64,000 bases of DNA from CAVVFX01 sp963747535 (lineage in GTDB: Bacteria; Acidobacteriota; Terriglobia; Bryobacterales; Bryobacteraceae), in NCBI GenBank assembly GCA_963747535.1, contig CAVVFX010000022.1:310001-374000 (forward strand), in the 5' to 3' direction. The notes beneath the pieces were generated by a model that worked only from the letters and a program-made list of their open reading frames with translations, searched no databases and was not told the origin of the DNA. Shown here in pieces: positions 29,298-37,600 of this stretch. The translations under genes and the position numbers were made by a program. Each line of letters starts with the position of its first letter. Position 1 is the first letter of the stretch.

Positions 29298-30593
29298 ATG
29301 CTAAGACGTGAGTTCACTAAGGCCGCTCTCGCGTTTGCGGCCGCGCCCTATCTGCGTGCCGTTAAGGGACTGCCGCCGCTCAAGATCACCGGCGTCAAGG
29401 CTATACCCACCAGCGCGGGCCAGAACTACCAGTGGGTATTTTTGAAAATCATGACGAGCGAGCCGGACTTGTATGGCATCGGTTCGGCGAGCAATCTGTT
29501 TCATACGGCGGCGGTGGTGTCCGCGATCGAGAAGCAGTACGCTCCGTTTTGGATCGGCAAAGATCCGGACCGGATTGAAGATCTGTGGCAATCCACCAAC
29601 GTCCGCACTTACTGGCGAAATAGTACCATCCAGAACAATGTCCTCAGCGCACTCGACATGGCGCTGTGGGATATCAAGGGCAAGCGCGCGGGTATGCCGG
29701 TGTATGACTTAATCGGCGGAAAGGTGCGCGACGCCGTGCCGATTTACGCTCACGCCGACGGCCGCGACCGCGAGCAAGTGGTCGAGAACGTCAAGAAATA
29801 CATGGACGAAGGCTACCGTCATGTGCGCGCGCAGATGGGCGGCTACGGCGGAGGCGGCATGATCCCCGCGGGACAAGGAAGCCGTCCGCACAATGGATTC
29901 AACGGCGTGGCTTTCGATGAGGACTTGTACATCGATGTCATCCCTAAGTTATTCGAATACATTCGAGTGAAGCTGGGGACTGACGTCAAACTACTGCATG
30001 ATGTGCACGAGCATCCGACTCCGACCGGCGCCGTGGAGTTAGCCAAACGCCTGGAGCCGTACCACATGTTCTTCGTCGAAGACATCCTCGCGCCTGAGCA
30101 GATCGACTGGTTCCGGCGCATCAAACAGGTCTGCACCACGCCTCTCGCCATGGGCGAGTTATTCACCAGCCCGCATGAGTACGTGCCACTCATCTCCGAG
30201 CGAGTGATCGATTTCGTGAGGAATCGCGTCTCGCAGACAGGCGGAATCACCCGGGCCAAAAAGGTTGCGGCTTTGTGCGAAGATTTTGGAGTGCGTACAG
30301 CGTGGCAGGAGGGGGGCGATAACGATCCGGTGAATCAGATCGCAGCCTACCACGTGGATCTGACGATTCCGAGCTTTGGTATCCAAGAAGAGAATCACTT
30401 CCCGCCGGGTGTGCACGACCTGATGCCGGGAACGCTGAGATTGGAGGGAGGCTACCTGTATGGGAATGACGCTCCGGGCCTGGGCATCGATATCAACGAG
30501 GAAGCGGCGCTCAAGTATCCGCCGAAGCCGATTCGCCCGGGTGACGATTGGACGACCGGACGCGGCATGGATGGATCGCTGGTCAAACCGTGA
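29298..30593 (+). CDS. exported ManD-type (enolase superfamily) sugar-acid dehydratase
   Basis: 431 residues. MLRREFTKAALAFAAAPYL is a Tat-like signal, and AGGAGG at 29283-29288 supports the start. The protein is an enolase-superfamily member of the ManD/RspA group. Metal ligands Asp235 (LHDVHEH), Glu261 (FVEDI) and Glu287 (MGELF) are spaced 26 residues apart as in ManD, with His237 two after the Asp. The C-terminus RPGDDWTTGRGMDGSLVKP is also typical. The usual 'TAWHGP' segment reads TAWQEGG here. Family members dehydrate D-mannonate or D-gluconate to 2-keto-3-deoxy-gluconate. It is co-directional with the UxuA-type gene 31 bp later. Confidence 0.85.
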   Translation: MLRREFTKAALAFAAAPYLRAVKGLPPLKITGVKAIPTSAGQNYQWVFLKIMTSEPDLYGIGSASNLFHTAAVVSAIEKQYAPFWIGKDPDRIEDLWQSTNVRTYWRNSTIQNNVLSALDMALWDIKGKRAGMPVYDLIGGKVRDAVPIYAHADGRDREQVVENVKKYMDEGYRHVRAQMGGYGGGGMIPAGQGSRPHNGFNGVAFDEDLYIDVIPKLFEYIRVKLGTDVKLLHDVHEHPTPTGAVELAKRLEPYHMFFVEDILAPEQIDWFRRIKQVCTTPLAMGELFTSPHEYVPLISERVIDFVRNRVSQTGGITRAKKVAALCEDFGVRTAWQEGGDNDPVNQIAAYHVDLTIPSFGIQEENHFPPGVHDLMPGTLRLEGGYLYGNDAPGLGIDINEEAALKYPPKPIRPGDDWTTGRGMDGSLVKP

Positions 30594-30624
30594 TGGATGG
30601 GTGGTCAAACGATAGAGGTGAGCT

Positions 30625-31692
30625 ATGAAACTGACTAGACGCACCATAATCAGCGCAGCGGCAGCGGCAAGTGCGCTGCACGCCGCGCCGCGCAGCGGAC
30701 TCAGGAAGCCGGACACGTGGATGCCCCGGCTGTCGGAAAATCTCGCTGATACCAAGCCCCAGACGTTGAAGTGGCTGAAGCAACTTGGCTGCACGACGGT
30801 GATTTATCAGGGCACCGACGATGTGGATCGCGATCGCAAGGGTTACTGGACCGTCGCGGATATCCTGCCCCACAAACAGAACTGCATCGACGCCGGGATG
30901 ACTCTGGAATCGATGATGATACCCATCGATACCTACTTACAGGCTCGCCTGGGCAAACCGGGGCGCGATCGCGAAATCGAAAACGTTTGCAAGACCATTA
31001 AGGCCGTAGGCGAGGCCGGCATCCCGATGATGGAATGGCGCTTCTGGCCGGACTTTTATTGGGATAGCCGCGTTGGCTATTACGACAAAACGGGTCGCGG
31101 CGGCGCTGGCTTTCGGGGGTTCGATTATAGCCGCGTGAAAGAAATGCCTCCTTTCCCCGAAATCGGGTTGGTCAGCGAAACCGAGATGTGGTCACGCTTT
31201 CTCTATTTCACCCGGCCCATCGTGGCTGCGGCGGAGAAAGCCAATGTGCGCCTGTCCATGCATCCTTGTGACCCTCCGGTGGCCACGATGCGCGGCGTCG
31301 CGCGTATTTTCCACTCGCCCGATAACATGCGCCGCTTCCTTAAGGAAGTGCCCAGCGCGCATAGCGGGATTACCTTCTGTCAAGGCACCTTCACCGAAAT
31401 GGGCTGCGATGTGTTGCAGGAAATCAAATACTTCGCGGGACAGAAGAAGATCCATCTGGTGCATTTCCGGGCTGTCCAGGGAATCGTGCCGAACTATACC
31501 GAAGTGTTCATCGATGAAGGTGACATCGACATGATGCTTGCGATGAAGACCTATAAGGAGGCCGGTTACGCTGGACCCATCGTTTCCGATCACACGCCCG
31601 CAGTTGTGGGTGACAACGGGTGGGGGTTACTGGGCCGGACTTACTCGCACGGCTTTATGAACGCCGCGGTTCACGCCGCGAACTTGTTTTAG
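30625..31692 (+). CDS. exported UxuA-type mannonate dehydratase-like protein
   Basis: 355 residues starting MKLTRRTIISAAAAASALHAA, a Tat-like signal, with GAGGT upstream of the ATG. The body is a TIM barrel of the UxuA/xylose-isomerase-like type. The four metal ligands known from UxuA are all present: His213 (MHPCDPP), Cys252 (ITFCQGTF), His280 (LVHFRAVQG) and Asp322 (VSDHTP). UxuA dehydrates D-mannonate in the cytosol; this one appears exported. HPCDPP replaces the usual HPDDPP. It follows the unrelated ManD-type gene in the same transcript, so the pair may act on related sugar acids. Confidence 0.82.
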   Translation: MKLTRRTIISAAAAASALHAAPRSGLRKPDTWMPRLSENLADTKPQTLKWLKQLGCTTVIYQGTDDVDRDRKGYWTVADILPHKQNCIDAGMTLESMMIPIDTYLQARLGKPGRDREIENVCKTIKAVGEAGIPMMEWRFWPDFYWDSRVGYYDKTGRGGAGFRGFDYSRVKEMPPFPEIGLVSETEMWSRFLYFTRPIVAAAEKANVRLSMHPCDPPVATMRGVARIFHSPDNMRRFLKEVPSAHSGITFCQGTFTEMGCDVLQEIKYFAGQKKIHLVHFRAVQGIVPNYTEVFIDEGDIDMMLAMKTYKEAGYAGPIVSDHTPAVVGDNGWGLLGRTYSHGFMNAAVHAANLF

Positions 31693-31814
31693 TGCTTCGG
31701 GGGAGTGTCCCAAAATGAACGGGCGGTTGGCGCTTCGTGACATGCAGATGGCGATCCTGCGAGCGGGTCGGCTACCGGTGAATCAGCTACCGATATTGGT
31801 TGTTAACGTCCGGC

Positions 31815-32792
31815 TCAACTCTGTGGACCCACGCTATGTGTCACGACATGCAAAGGATTGCCGTCCAGAAAACTTCGCACGTTCTCGACCGCCAGGCTCA
31901 GGCCGGCTTCGAGAGCTTCAGGCGTGACGCCGGCGCTGTGCGGCGTGAGCACCACATTGTCCAGCGTCGTAAGTGCGTGGCCGGCTGGAAGCGGCTCGGT
32001 ACTGAACACGTCGAGCCCCGCGCCGGCGATCTGTTTCGTCGAAAGCGCGTCTACTAAGGCCGCTTCGTCCACAATTGCACCTCGAGCCGTATTTACCAGA
32101 ATCGAAGTTCTTTTCATCAATGAGAACTGACGGCTCCCGATCAGGCCTTTGGTTTGATCAGTCAGGCGTAGGTGGATACTCACAACGTCGCTCTCGCGCA
32201 ACAATTGCTCGAAACCGACCATCTCAATGTTGGGCGCCGGGCGCGGATGCATGGTCCACGCGATCACTTGCATCCCGATCCCGTGGCCTAACTCCGCGAA
32301 GCGTCGCCCGATCGCCCCCAGTCCGATAATTCCCAATGTCTTGGCGCGTAACTCGACGCCCTGGCCACGCGGCCAGCCCCCGTTTCGCACCGCTGCATCC
32401 TGCGAAGGGATTCGACGGGCAACGGCTAACATCAAAGTCAAAGCATGTTCGGCTACCGAGTAGGCGGAAACGGACGGTGTATTTGTGACCGTCACAGCAT
32501 GCTTTACCGCCGCCGCCAAATCCACGTTGTCCGTGCCGGTCCCCCATACCGAAACGAGCCGAAGTCGCGGACAGCTTTGAAATACCTCTGCGGTGAAACT
32601 CGAAGAAGACCGGATATTGATCACCACTTCGGCGTCCCGAATGCGTTCGATCAAGCTTTGCGGTGAGCCGGGAAGAGTGTTGAAATATTGGATTCCGGCA
32701 ATCTCGCGTTGCAAGCCTTGAAAGGCGGCGCTAGTGGCCAGGATGGGCGGCCAATCGTCGGGGACGACAATCTTCGGTGGGGTCACGCTCAT
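31815..32792 (-). CDS. D-2-hydroxyacid dehydrogenase family protein
   Basis: 325 residues, no signal peptide, so cytosolic. The NAD-binding motif is LGIIGLGAIGRRFAELG (about 150-166). The catalytic set is present: Arg in VNTARGAIVDE, Glu in DVFSTEPLPAG and His in LTPHSAG. Relatives reduce hydroxypyruvate or glyoxylate, or oxidise 3-phosphoglycerate; I cannot choose. It converges on the UxuA-type gene and diverges from the SSS transporter, and may reduce a 2-keto acid product of this island. Confidence 0.88.
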   Translation of the reverse strand: MSVTPPKIVVPDDWPPILATSAAFQGLQREIAGIQYFNTLPGSPQSLIERIRDAEVVINIRSSSSFTAEVFQSCPRLRLVSVWGTGTDNVDLAAAVKHAVTVTNTPSVSAYSVAEHALTLMLAVARRIPSQDAAVRNGGWPRGQGVELRAKTLGIIGLGAIGRRFAELGHGIGMQVIAWTMHPRPAPNIEMVGFEQLLRESDVVSIHLRLTDQTKGLIGSRQFSLMKRTSILVNTARGAIVDEAALVDALSTKQIAGAGLDVFSTEPLPAGHALTTLDNVVLTPHSAGVTPEALEAGLSLAVENVRSFLDGNPLHVVTHSVGPQS

Positions 32793-32995
32793 TATCGTAA
32801 CCGAAGTTGAGTCAACAAAGGCGGATCAGGCGACCACGGTTCCTGGCTGCATTTCGTTGGCTGTGCATTGACCGGCGTTCAGACACTTCCGGCCCAGTCT
32901 TCAGGCCCGCGACGGCCGATGGAATCGCCATCCCCGCTTAACGAATAGAATTGGAGGGACCACGAACTCACTCACCAGAAGGGAGCGCTTCGCGC

Positions 32996-34546
32996 GTGTT
33001 AGGTATCCTCGATTCGGTTATCACCTTCATCAGCCTGGCGCTGGTTGTTGGCGCGGTTCTACGTGCAGCGGGCAAGAAGCAAACGGACGCCGAGTACTTC
33101 CTGGCCGGGCGCGACCTGCGGTGGCCGTTTATCGGCATGTCGCTGCTGGCCTCCAATATCTCAGCCGAGCACGTGGTAGGCCTGGCGGGCGACGGATACC
33201 GCGTCGGCATGGTCACCGGCGGGTTTGAATGGATGGCCGCGTGGTGCCTCATCATTCTCGCCTCCCTGTTCACCCCTCTCTATCTGCGCAGCAGGATCTA
33301 CACCATCCCTGAATTTCTCGAGCGCCGCTTCGGATGGGGCCTGCGCGCCTTCCTCTCAGGCAATTTGCTGGTGATGAACGTGCTCACCAAGAACGCCATC
33401 GATCTTTGGGCAGGCTCGCTGCTCCTGGTTCTGCTCTTTGGCTGGAATCAGACGGCGGTCATGATCGGCCTCTCCATCTTCACGGCCCTCTATACGATGA
33501 AGGGCGGCCTGCGCGCCGTAGTGTACGCCGACATGGTGCAGGGGACGTGGCTCATCGTCAGCAGCATCGTCCTTACCATCGTCGGGCTTGTCGCCGTTGG
33601 CGGATGGAGCGGCCTGACCGCACGCGTTGATCCCGGGCTCATCCATATGGTGAAGCCGCTCAATTCCGAGCTCCCCATCACCGGCTTCTTCATTGGGAAC
33701 CTGTTTGGCGGAATGTTCTACTGGTGCATGGACCAAACCAACGTGCAGCGGGTCCTCGGCGCGCGTTCCGTGGATCAGGGTCAGAAGGGCGCTATCTTCG
33801 CGGGCTTCCTCAAACTGCTCATCCCGTTCATCCTGGTGCTGCCGGGCGTCATCGCCCATGCCCTCTATCCGAATCTTCCGAAAGCCGACATGGCCTACCC
33901 GCGCCTCGTCAGTGATTTGCTCCCCGTCGGGCTTCGCGGGCTGGTGCTAGCCGGCCTCGTCGCCATCCTCATGTCCTCGATGAGCGCTTGCTACAACGCC
34001 AGCGCCACGCTCGTGGTCCGCGACTTTTTCATGCGCTGGAAACCCGGACTCTCCGACCAGGATCAGGTCGCCATCGGGCGCAGGATTACCTTGCTGATGG
34101 CCGTGCTCGGCGTGCTCGCGGCTCCGTTAGTGGGACTCTCGGTCACCATCTGGCATTACCTGCAGATGCTCTCGGCGTACCTGGGCGTACCTTTGTGCGC
34201 GGTGATCTTCGTTGGCTTGCTCTGGAAGCGCGGAAACACTGCCGGTGCAATTGCCGGCGGCGCGGCGGGTTTCGCCTTCGGCGTATTCCTGTTCCTCGAC
34301 GAGACCCTTGGTTGGGCGCTGGTGGCGCACCCCTACCTGACCTCGTTCCTCCACCGTTCGATCCTGGTGTGGTTCTTGGCAGCAATCACGATGGTTGTGG
34401 TCAGCCTTCTGACTGCGCCGCCGCCGGAGTACAAAGTCGAGAACAACGTGTTCGCTTCCGCTGCGGAGCCGGGAGAAACGGATTACCGGATCTGGGCCGG
34501 CGTGCTTTTCGTCTGTACGCTGATCCTATGGTGGACCTTCCGCTGA
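32996..34546 (+). CDS. sodium:solute symporter (SSS/SGLT family)
   Basis: Start placed at GTG 32996, with AAGGGAG about ten bases upstream and a membrane segment right after it, giving 516 residues; an in-frame TTG at 32951 would add 15 polar residues. The protein is highly hydrophobic with about 13 membrane segments. It has the family's early motif DAEYFLAGRDLRWPFIG and the sodium-site region LLASNISAEHVVGLAGDGY, as in sugar transporters such as SglT. LMSSMSACYNASATL (about 325) matches the conserved helix near the second sodium site. It likely imports a sugar or sugar acid released by the surrounding exported enzymes. Confidence 0.9.
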   Translation: MLGILDSVITFISLALVVGAVLRAAGKKQTDAEYFLAGRDLRWPFIGMSLLASNISAEHVVGLAGDGYRVGMVTGGFEWMAAWCLIILASLFTPLYLRSRIYTIPEFLERRFGWGLRAFLSGNLLVMNVLTKNAIDLWAGSLLLVLLFGWNQTAVMIGLSIFTALYTMKGGLRAVVYADMVQGTWLIVSSIVLTIVGLVAVGGWSGLTARVDPGLIHMVKPLNSELPITGFFIGNLFGGMFYWCMDQTNVQRVLGARSVDQGQKGAIFAGFLKLLIPFILVLPGVIAHALYPNLPKADMAYPRLVSDLLPVGLRGLVLAGLVAILMSSMSACYNASATLVVRDFFMRWKPGLSDQDQVAIGRRITLLMAVLGVLAAPLVGLSVTIWHYLQMLSAYLGVPLCAVIFVGLLWKRGNTAGAIAGGAAGFAFGVFLFLDETLGWALVAHPYLTSFLHRSILVWFLAAITMVVVSLLTAPPPEYKVENNVFASAAEPGETDYRIWAGVLFVCTLILWWTFR

Positions 34547-34801
34547 GTATTCGTAGTATCTCGTTGTATCAAGGTCCGTCGGCCAACCGGAGGTGAGCAG
34601 ATCTTCTCCCGGGTTCCGGCCAACCACCTGGTTGCGGTCCGGGAACCCCCGGTTCACGCCGTGAATCGCTCTGCCAATAACCCATCGATTAGGTCCGTGG
34701 CGACGCGGCTTGCACGCAATTGATTGCGTCGTCTCGGGCCATCGGTGCCGCGGAGAGGCACCAACTTCGAGGCGTTGAACACATTCCAAACCTATCAACA
34801 G

Positions 34802-35017
34802 CTAGGGACTTGGAATGTTGAAAACTCCAGCGGATCCGGTCACGGCATGGCGAACCGAGCCCGTACCCACGTTGATAGCTTCTACCGTAGCTGAAGGGAC
34901 CAGAGCGCCGGATGAATCTTTGACCGTTCCGCTGATGGACCCGAAAGTGCTTTGAGCCAAGCTGGCTTGAGCCAGCAGGAAAACCGAGACGAGTACTCTG
35001 AGCCCATAGTCTTTCAT
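34802..35017 (-). pseudogene. truncated leader of a TonB-receptor-type protein with carboxypeptidase-regulatory-like domain
   Basis: 71 residues: signal peptide (about 1-21, ending SLAQ), then STFGSISGTVKDSSGALVPSATV and VGTGSVRHAVTGSAGVFNIP. That is the beginning of the Ig-like plug-preceding domain found at the start of the ~1000-residue Oar/TonB-dependent receptors of Acidobacteriota. It stops after IPSP, and no barrel follows. A GGAGGT box upstream is kept. Most likely the stump of a deleted receptor gene; a small secreted protein is less likely. The 256 bp beyond its end, up to the SSS gene, holds nothing I recognise. Confidence 0.7.
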
Positions 35018-35134
35018 AGGAGCAATCGGACCTCCGAAACTAACCTGTCAAGTGCCCCGGATGCACATGAGCTTCTGAGCCCGTGCAGCCGGGTACGCCC
35101 TAGGTAGACCAACGTGGTCTTCCAAGTTACGCTA

Positions 35135-37300
35135 TCAACCGGGTAATTCGAATCCGTTTCGAACCGCGCCAAGAATTTTGAACGCTCCGCGCCCGTTCCG
35201 CTGGAAGGCTGCTTCCGTGATCGAATAGCATCGCCGTGCCGTTTCCGGATCGACGGGTTGCTTCATGTGATCCACGGGGCTCACTAGAGTCACTTTCCGC
35301 CCAGCCAGGGCGGTGGCAAGTTGAGGCAGATCGCAATGTTTCAAAATGTCGGGCACGAAGATGCCGGTGGAATGGATATAGCGATCCACCGCAGCCAGCG
35401 CACGATAGCTGACTAATCCGCGTTCCGCGGTCAAATCGGAAATACGGGAATCCAAAACCGCCGCAAACAGCACCCATAAAGCTCCCGCACCCTTTCCCGC
35501 TACCCGGAACCGCTGCCGGTCCACGTCCTGACGGCTCAAAGCATAATCCACGCTTCGTACCACGTCCTGCACACGCATGCCAAACAGGCTTTCGCCCGCA
35601 TACCAGGTCATGTACGCGATGGCAGTTTCCACATCGAACAGTTGCTTGAATTCGCCCGGCCATTCGCTCGCGGGGCTGTGCGGCGGCTTGGTTTCGCCGA
35701 CTCCTCGCACATCGCAGGCAATCACCATTTGCCCGTTGCGAGCGAGTCGTTCGTACAAACCGAACTCCATGCCGTCGGCCTGCTTTCCCGCGTCATTGAA
35801 TACCAGCAGTGCCGGAAAGGTGGACGCCTTTTGTTCCGGAATGAAAACCCAGGTTGGGATATAGATTCCGGGTTCCGACAAAAACTCCAATTTTTCCACC
35901 GAGTATCCATTGCGCGGCGTCGTCACGAGCACTCGTGGATTTAACGCCGCGTCAGTCTTCTGGTACCGCAGCAGCCCGGCCACTTCATTTCTCAACCGAT
36001 CGCCGGTCCACTCGCGGTCCGGCGGCAAGCTCTGCTGTTTCTTCAGAATGAGGCTGAAGATGCTGTCGCCGATTTGCGAATATCGCAGCGATCCGTTCGG
36101 CGCGCAATATAGCGTGTCCGGATTCTCGATCGTCATCTCAGGTTCGCGGCCGGGACTCGTTGCGCCCGCGCCGAGCAGCCAGCGCGTGAGCCAGCGAGTC
36201 GTCGCCAGCCGAAGCTTCGGCGTCCACGCATGCGGATCATTGGCTTCCTCCGTGCCGAACCGGTCCGCAACGCCCAATTGCACATAACGGCCGCGAATCT
36301 CCTCGGCCGCGCGATTGAATCGCGGATTGTATTCCTCGACCAACGCCAGCAGGGGCCGCGGGGCAATGGCGATATGCAAATCGGGCAAATCCACGCCATA
36401 AGATGCGCCGGGGAAATAGTTCTGCTCCACGTCCGCCGGCCCCACTCGTGTTTCCGGACGGATCTCCACCGGCCAACGGTGGACCGTCCCGCCTTCGTTG
36501 ACGACCGCGCACTTGACGCGTTCGTCGAGTGCGCTTATGAACAGCGTGAGCGTACCGCCGCCGGAGTGCCCTGCACACGCAATCTTCTGCCGATCGACTT
36601 CAGGCCGCGTCTCAAGATAATCGATGGCGCGCATGCCATCCCAAACGCGATACTGCGTCAGGTCCTCGCCCATGAGCAATAACACGTGGCCGGGCATCGA
36701 GTGCTCGTATGTTGACGCCGTCGCAACCTCTGTCTGTCCTGTTTCCGGATTCCAGTACTGGCGCCGCTCACCTTGCCCGATCGGGTCGTAAGCCAGGACG
36801 ACGAAACCGGCCTTCACCAAATCGATGTAAACGCATTGATACTCCGGCTCCATGCGGCTCAGCGGATAGTGACCGCACGGCGAAATCACACCCGGGTAAG
36901 GTGCCTGCCCTCCAGCCGGAATGTAGAGATTTCCGGTGACCCAAAAATCGGGCCGGCTTTGGAACATGACATTCTCAACGCGATAGCCGTCGCGCTGGTG
37001 GGTTGCCACCACGCTTGCCGATAACGGCGTGCGCTCCGGATAGCCGTGGATCATCTCCTTGAACTTCTCGCGCACATACCGGTTTCGCGCCTCGACTTCC
37101 ACCGCACTGTGGATGCGTTTCCGTTCTTCATCCCAATGCGCCGCGAGCGAGTTCAGCTTCGCGGCCACATGCGTCAGAAGCATATCCGGATAACTCTCGG
37201 CGTACCCTTCGACAGCCGCTTGCGTTCGTGCGGGAAAAGCGATCGTTGACGCCGCGGCGCCTGTCGTCAGTAGAAAATTACGGCGGTTCAAGTCAGACAC
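35135..37300 (-). CDS. exported two-domain alpha/beta hydrolase (acetyl xylan esterase-like)
   Basis: 721 residues with a Tat-like start, MSDLNRRNFLLTTGAAAS. The first hydrolase domain (about 100-380) has ISPCGHYPLSRMEPE, YDPIGQGERRQYW and the nucleophile elbow AGHSGGG (Ser246), resembling AXE1/peptidase S9-type esterases. A second hydrolase-like domain (about 470-710) reads VAGKGAGALW where the elbow should be, with no Ser, so only one domain looks catalytic. It is predicted to remove acyl groups from polysaccharides. A TATAAT element and a strong palindrome lie 180-250 bp upstream. Confidence 0.8.
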   Translation of the reverse strand: MSDLNRRNFLLTTGAAASTIAFPARTQAAVEGYAESYPDMLLTHVAAKLNSLAAHWDEERKRIHSAVEVEARNRYVREKFKEMIHGYPERTPLSASVVATHQRDGYRVENVMFQSRPDFWVTGNLYIPAGGQAPYPGVISPCGHYPLSRMEPEYQCVYIDLVKAGFVVLAYDPIGQGERRQYWNPETGQTEVATASTYEHSMPGHVLLLMGEDLTQYRVWDGMRAIDYLETRPEVDRQKIACAGHSGGGTLTLFISALDERVKCAVVNEGGTVHRWPVEIRPETRVGPADVEQNYFPGASYGVDLPDLHIAIAPRPLLALVEEYNPRFNRAAEEIRGRYVQLGVADRFGTEEANDPHAWTPKLRLATTRWLTRWLLGAGATSPGREPEMTIENPDTLYCAPNGSLRYSQIGDSIFSLILKKQQSLPPDREWTGDRLRNEVAGLLRYQKTDAALNPRVLVTTPRNGYSVEKLEFLSEPGIYIPTWVFIPEQKASTFPALLVFNDAGKQADGMEFGLYERLARNGQMVIACDVRGVGETKPPHSPASEWPGEFKQLFDVETAIAYMTWYAGESLFGMRVQDVVRSVDYALSRQDVDRQRFRVAGKGAGALWVLFAAVLDSRISDLTAERGLVSYRALAAVDRYIHSTGIFVPDILKHCDLPQLATALAGRKVTLVSPVDHMKQPVDPETARRCYSITEAAFQRNGRGAFKILGAVRNGFELPG

Positions 37301-37477
37301 ACGTACTCCTCAAACTCTATGAGCACCTGGAAATCGGTCTCCCGCAGCACACGGCGCCGAACGTTGCGGCGTTGTCGTTTGGGCCAAAACCATGCGCGCT
37401 AGCGAACGATGCTGCGACCACAATTACAGATTCGGACTCTCTGGCCAAACATGGTTCATCGCCTGAGCTTGAGAGAG

Positions 37478-37483
37478 ATTATA
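37478..37483 (-). promoter_or_regulatory. candidate -10 box upstream of the esterase gene
   Basis: TATAAT on the minus strand, about 178 bases upstream of the start at 37300. The -35 region at 16-18 bases spacing is poor (TAGTGT-like), which would fit an activator-dependent promoter. A long 5' leader would result. Confidence 0.35.
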
Positions 37484-37517
37484 CGCGATCCTCGCGAAAA
37501 ACACTATGTGCGCTAAA

Positions 37518-37551
37518 AGACAATCTGTCTGATTGCCATCAGACTTTTTTT
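37518..37551. promoter_or_regulatory. overlapping palindromes; operator or intrinsic terminator
   Basis: GTCTGAT-TGCC-ATCAGAC (37527-37544) is a perfect 7-bp inverted repeat overlapping a second one, AGACA-ATC-TGTCT (37518-37530). On the plus strand it is followed by seven Ts, as in a terminator, but no plus-strand gene precedes it. On the minus strand it lies about 50-60 bases upstream of the TATAAT box, a position suited to a regulator site. The rest of the 300-bp gap 37301-37600 shows nothing else. Confidence 0.5.
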
Positions 37552-37600
37552 CGGAAATAACCAAGCGGCTGACCTAGCTTTACTGGCGCGGCCCGCCGGC

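Noticed and set aside
29298..31692. Treating the ManD- and UxuA-type genes as a duplication
   Set aside because: They belong to different folds and superfamilies with different metal sites; they are functional analogues at most.
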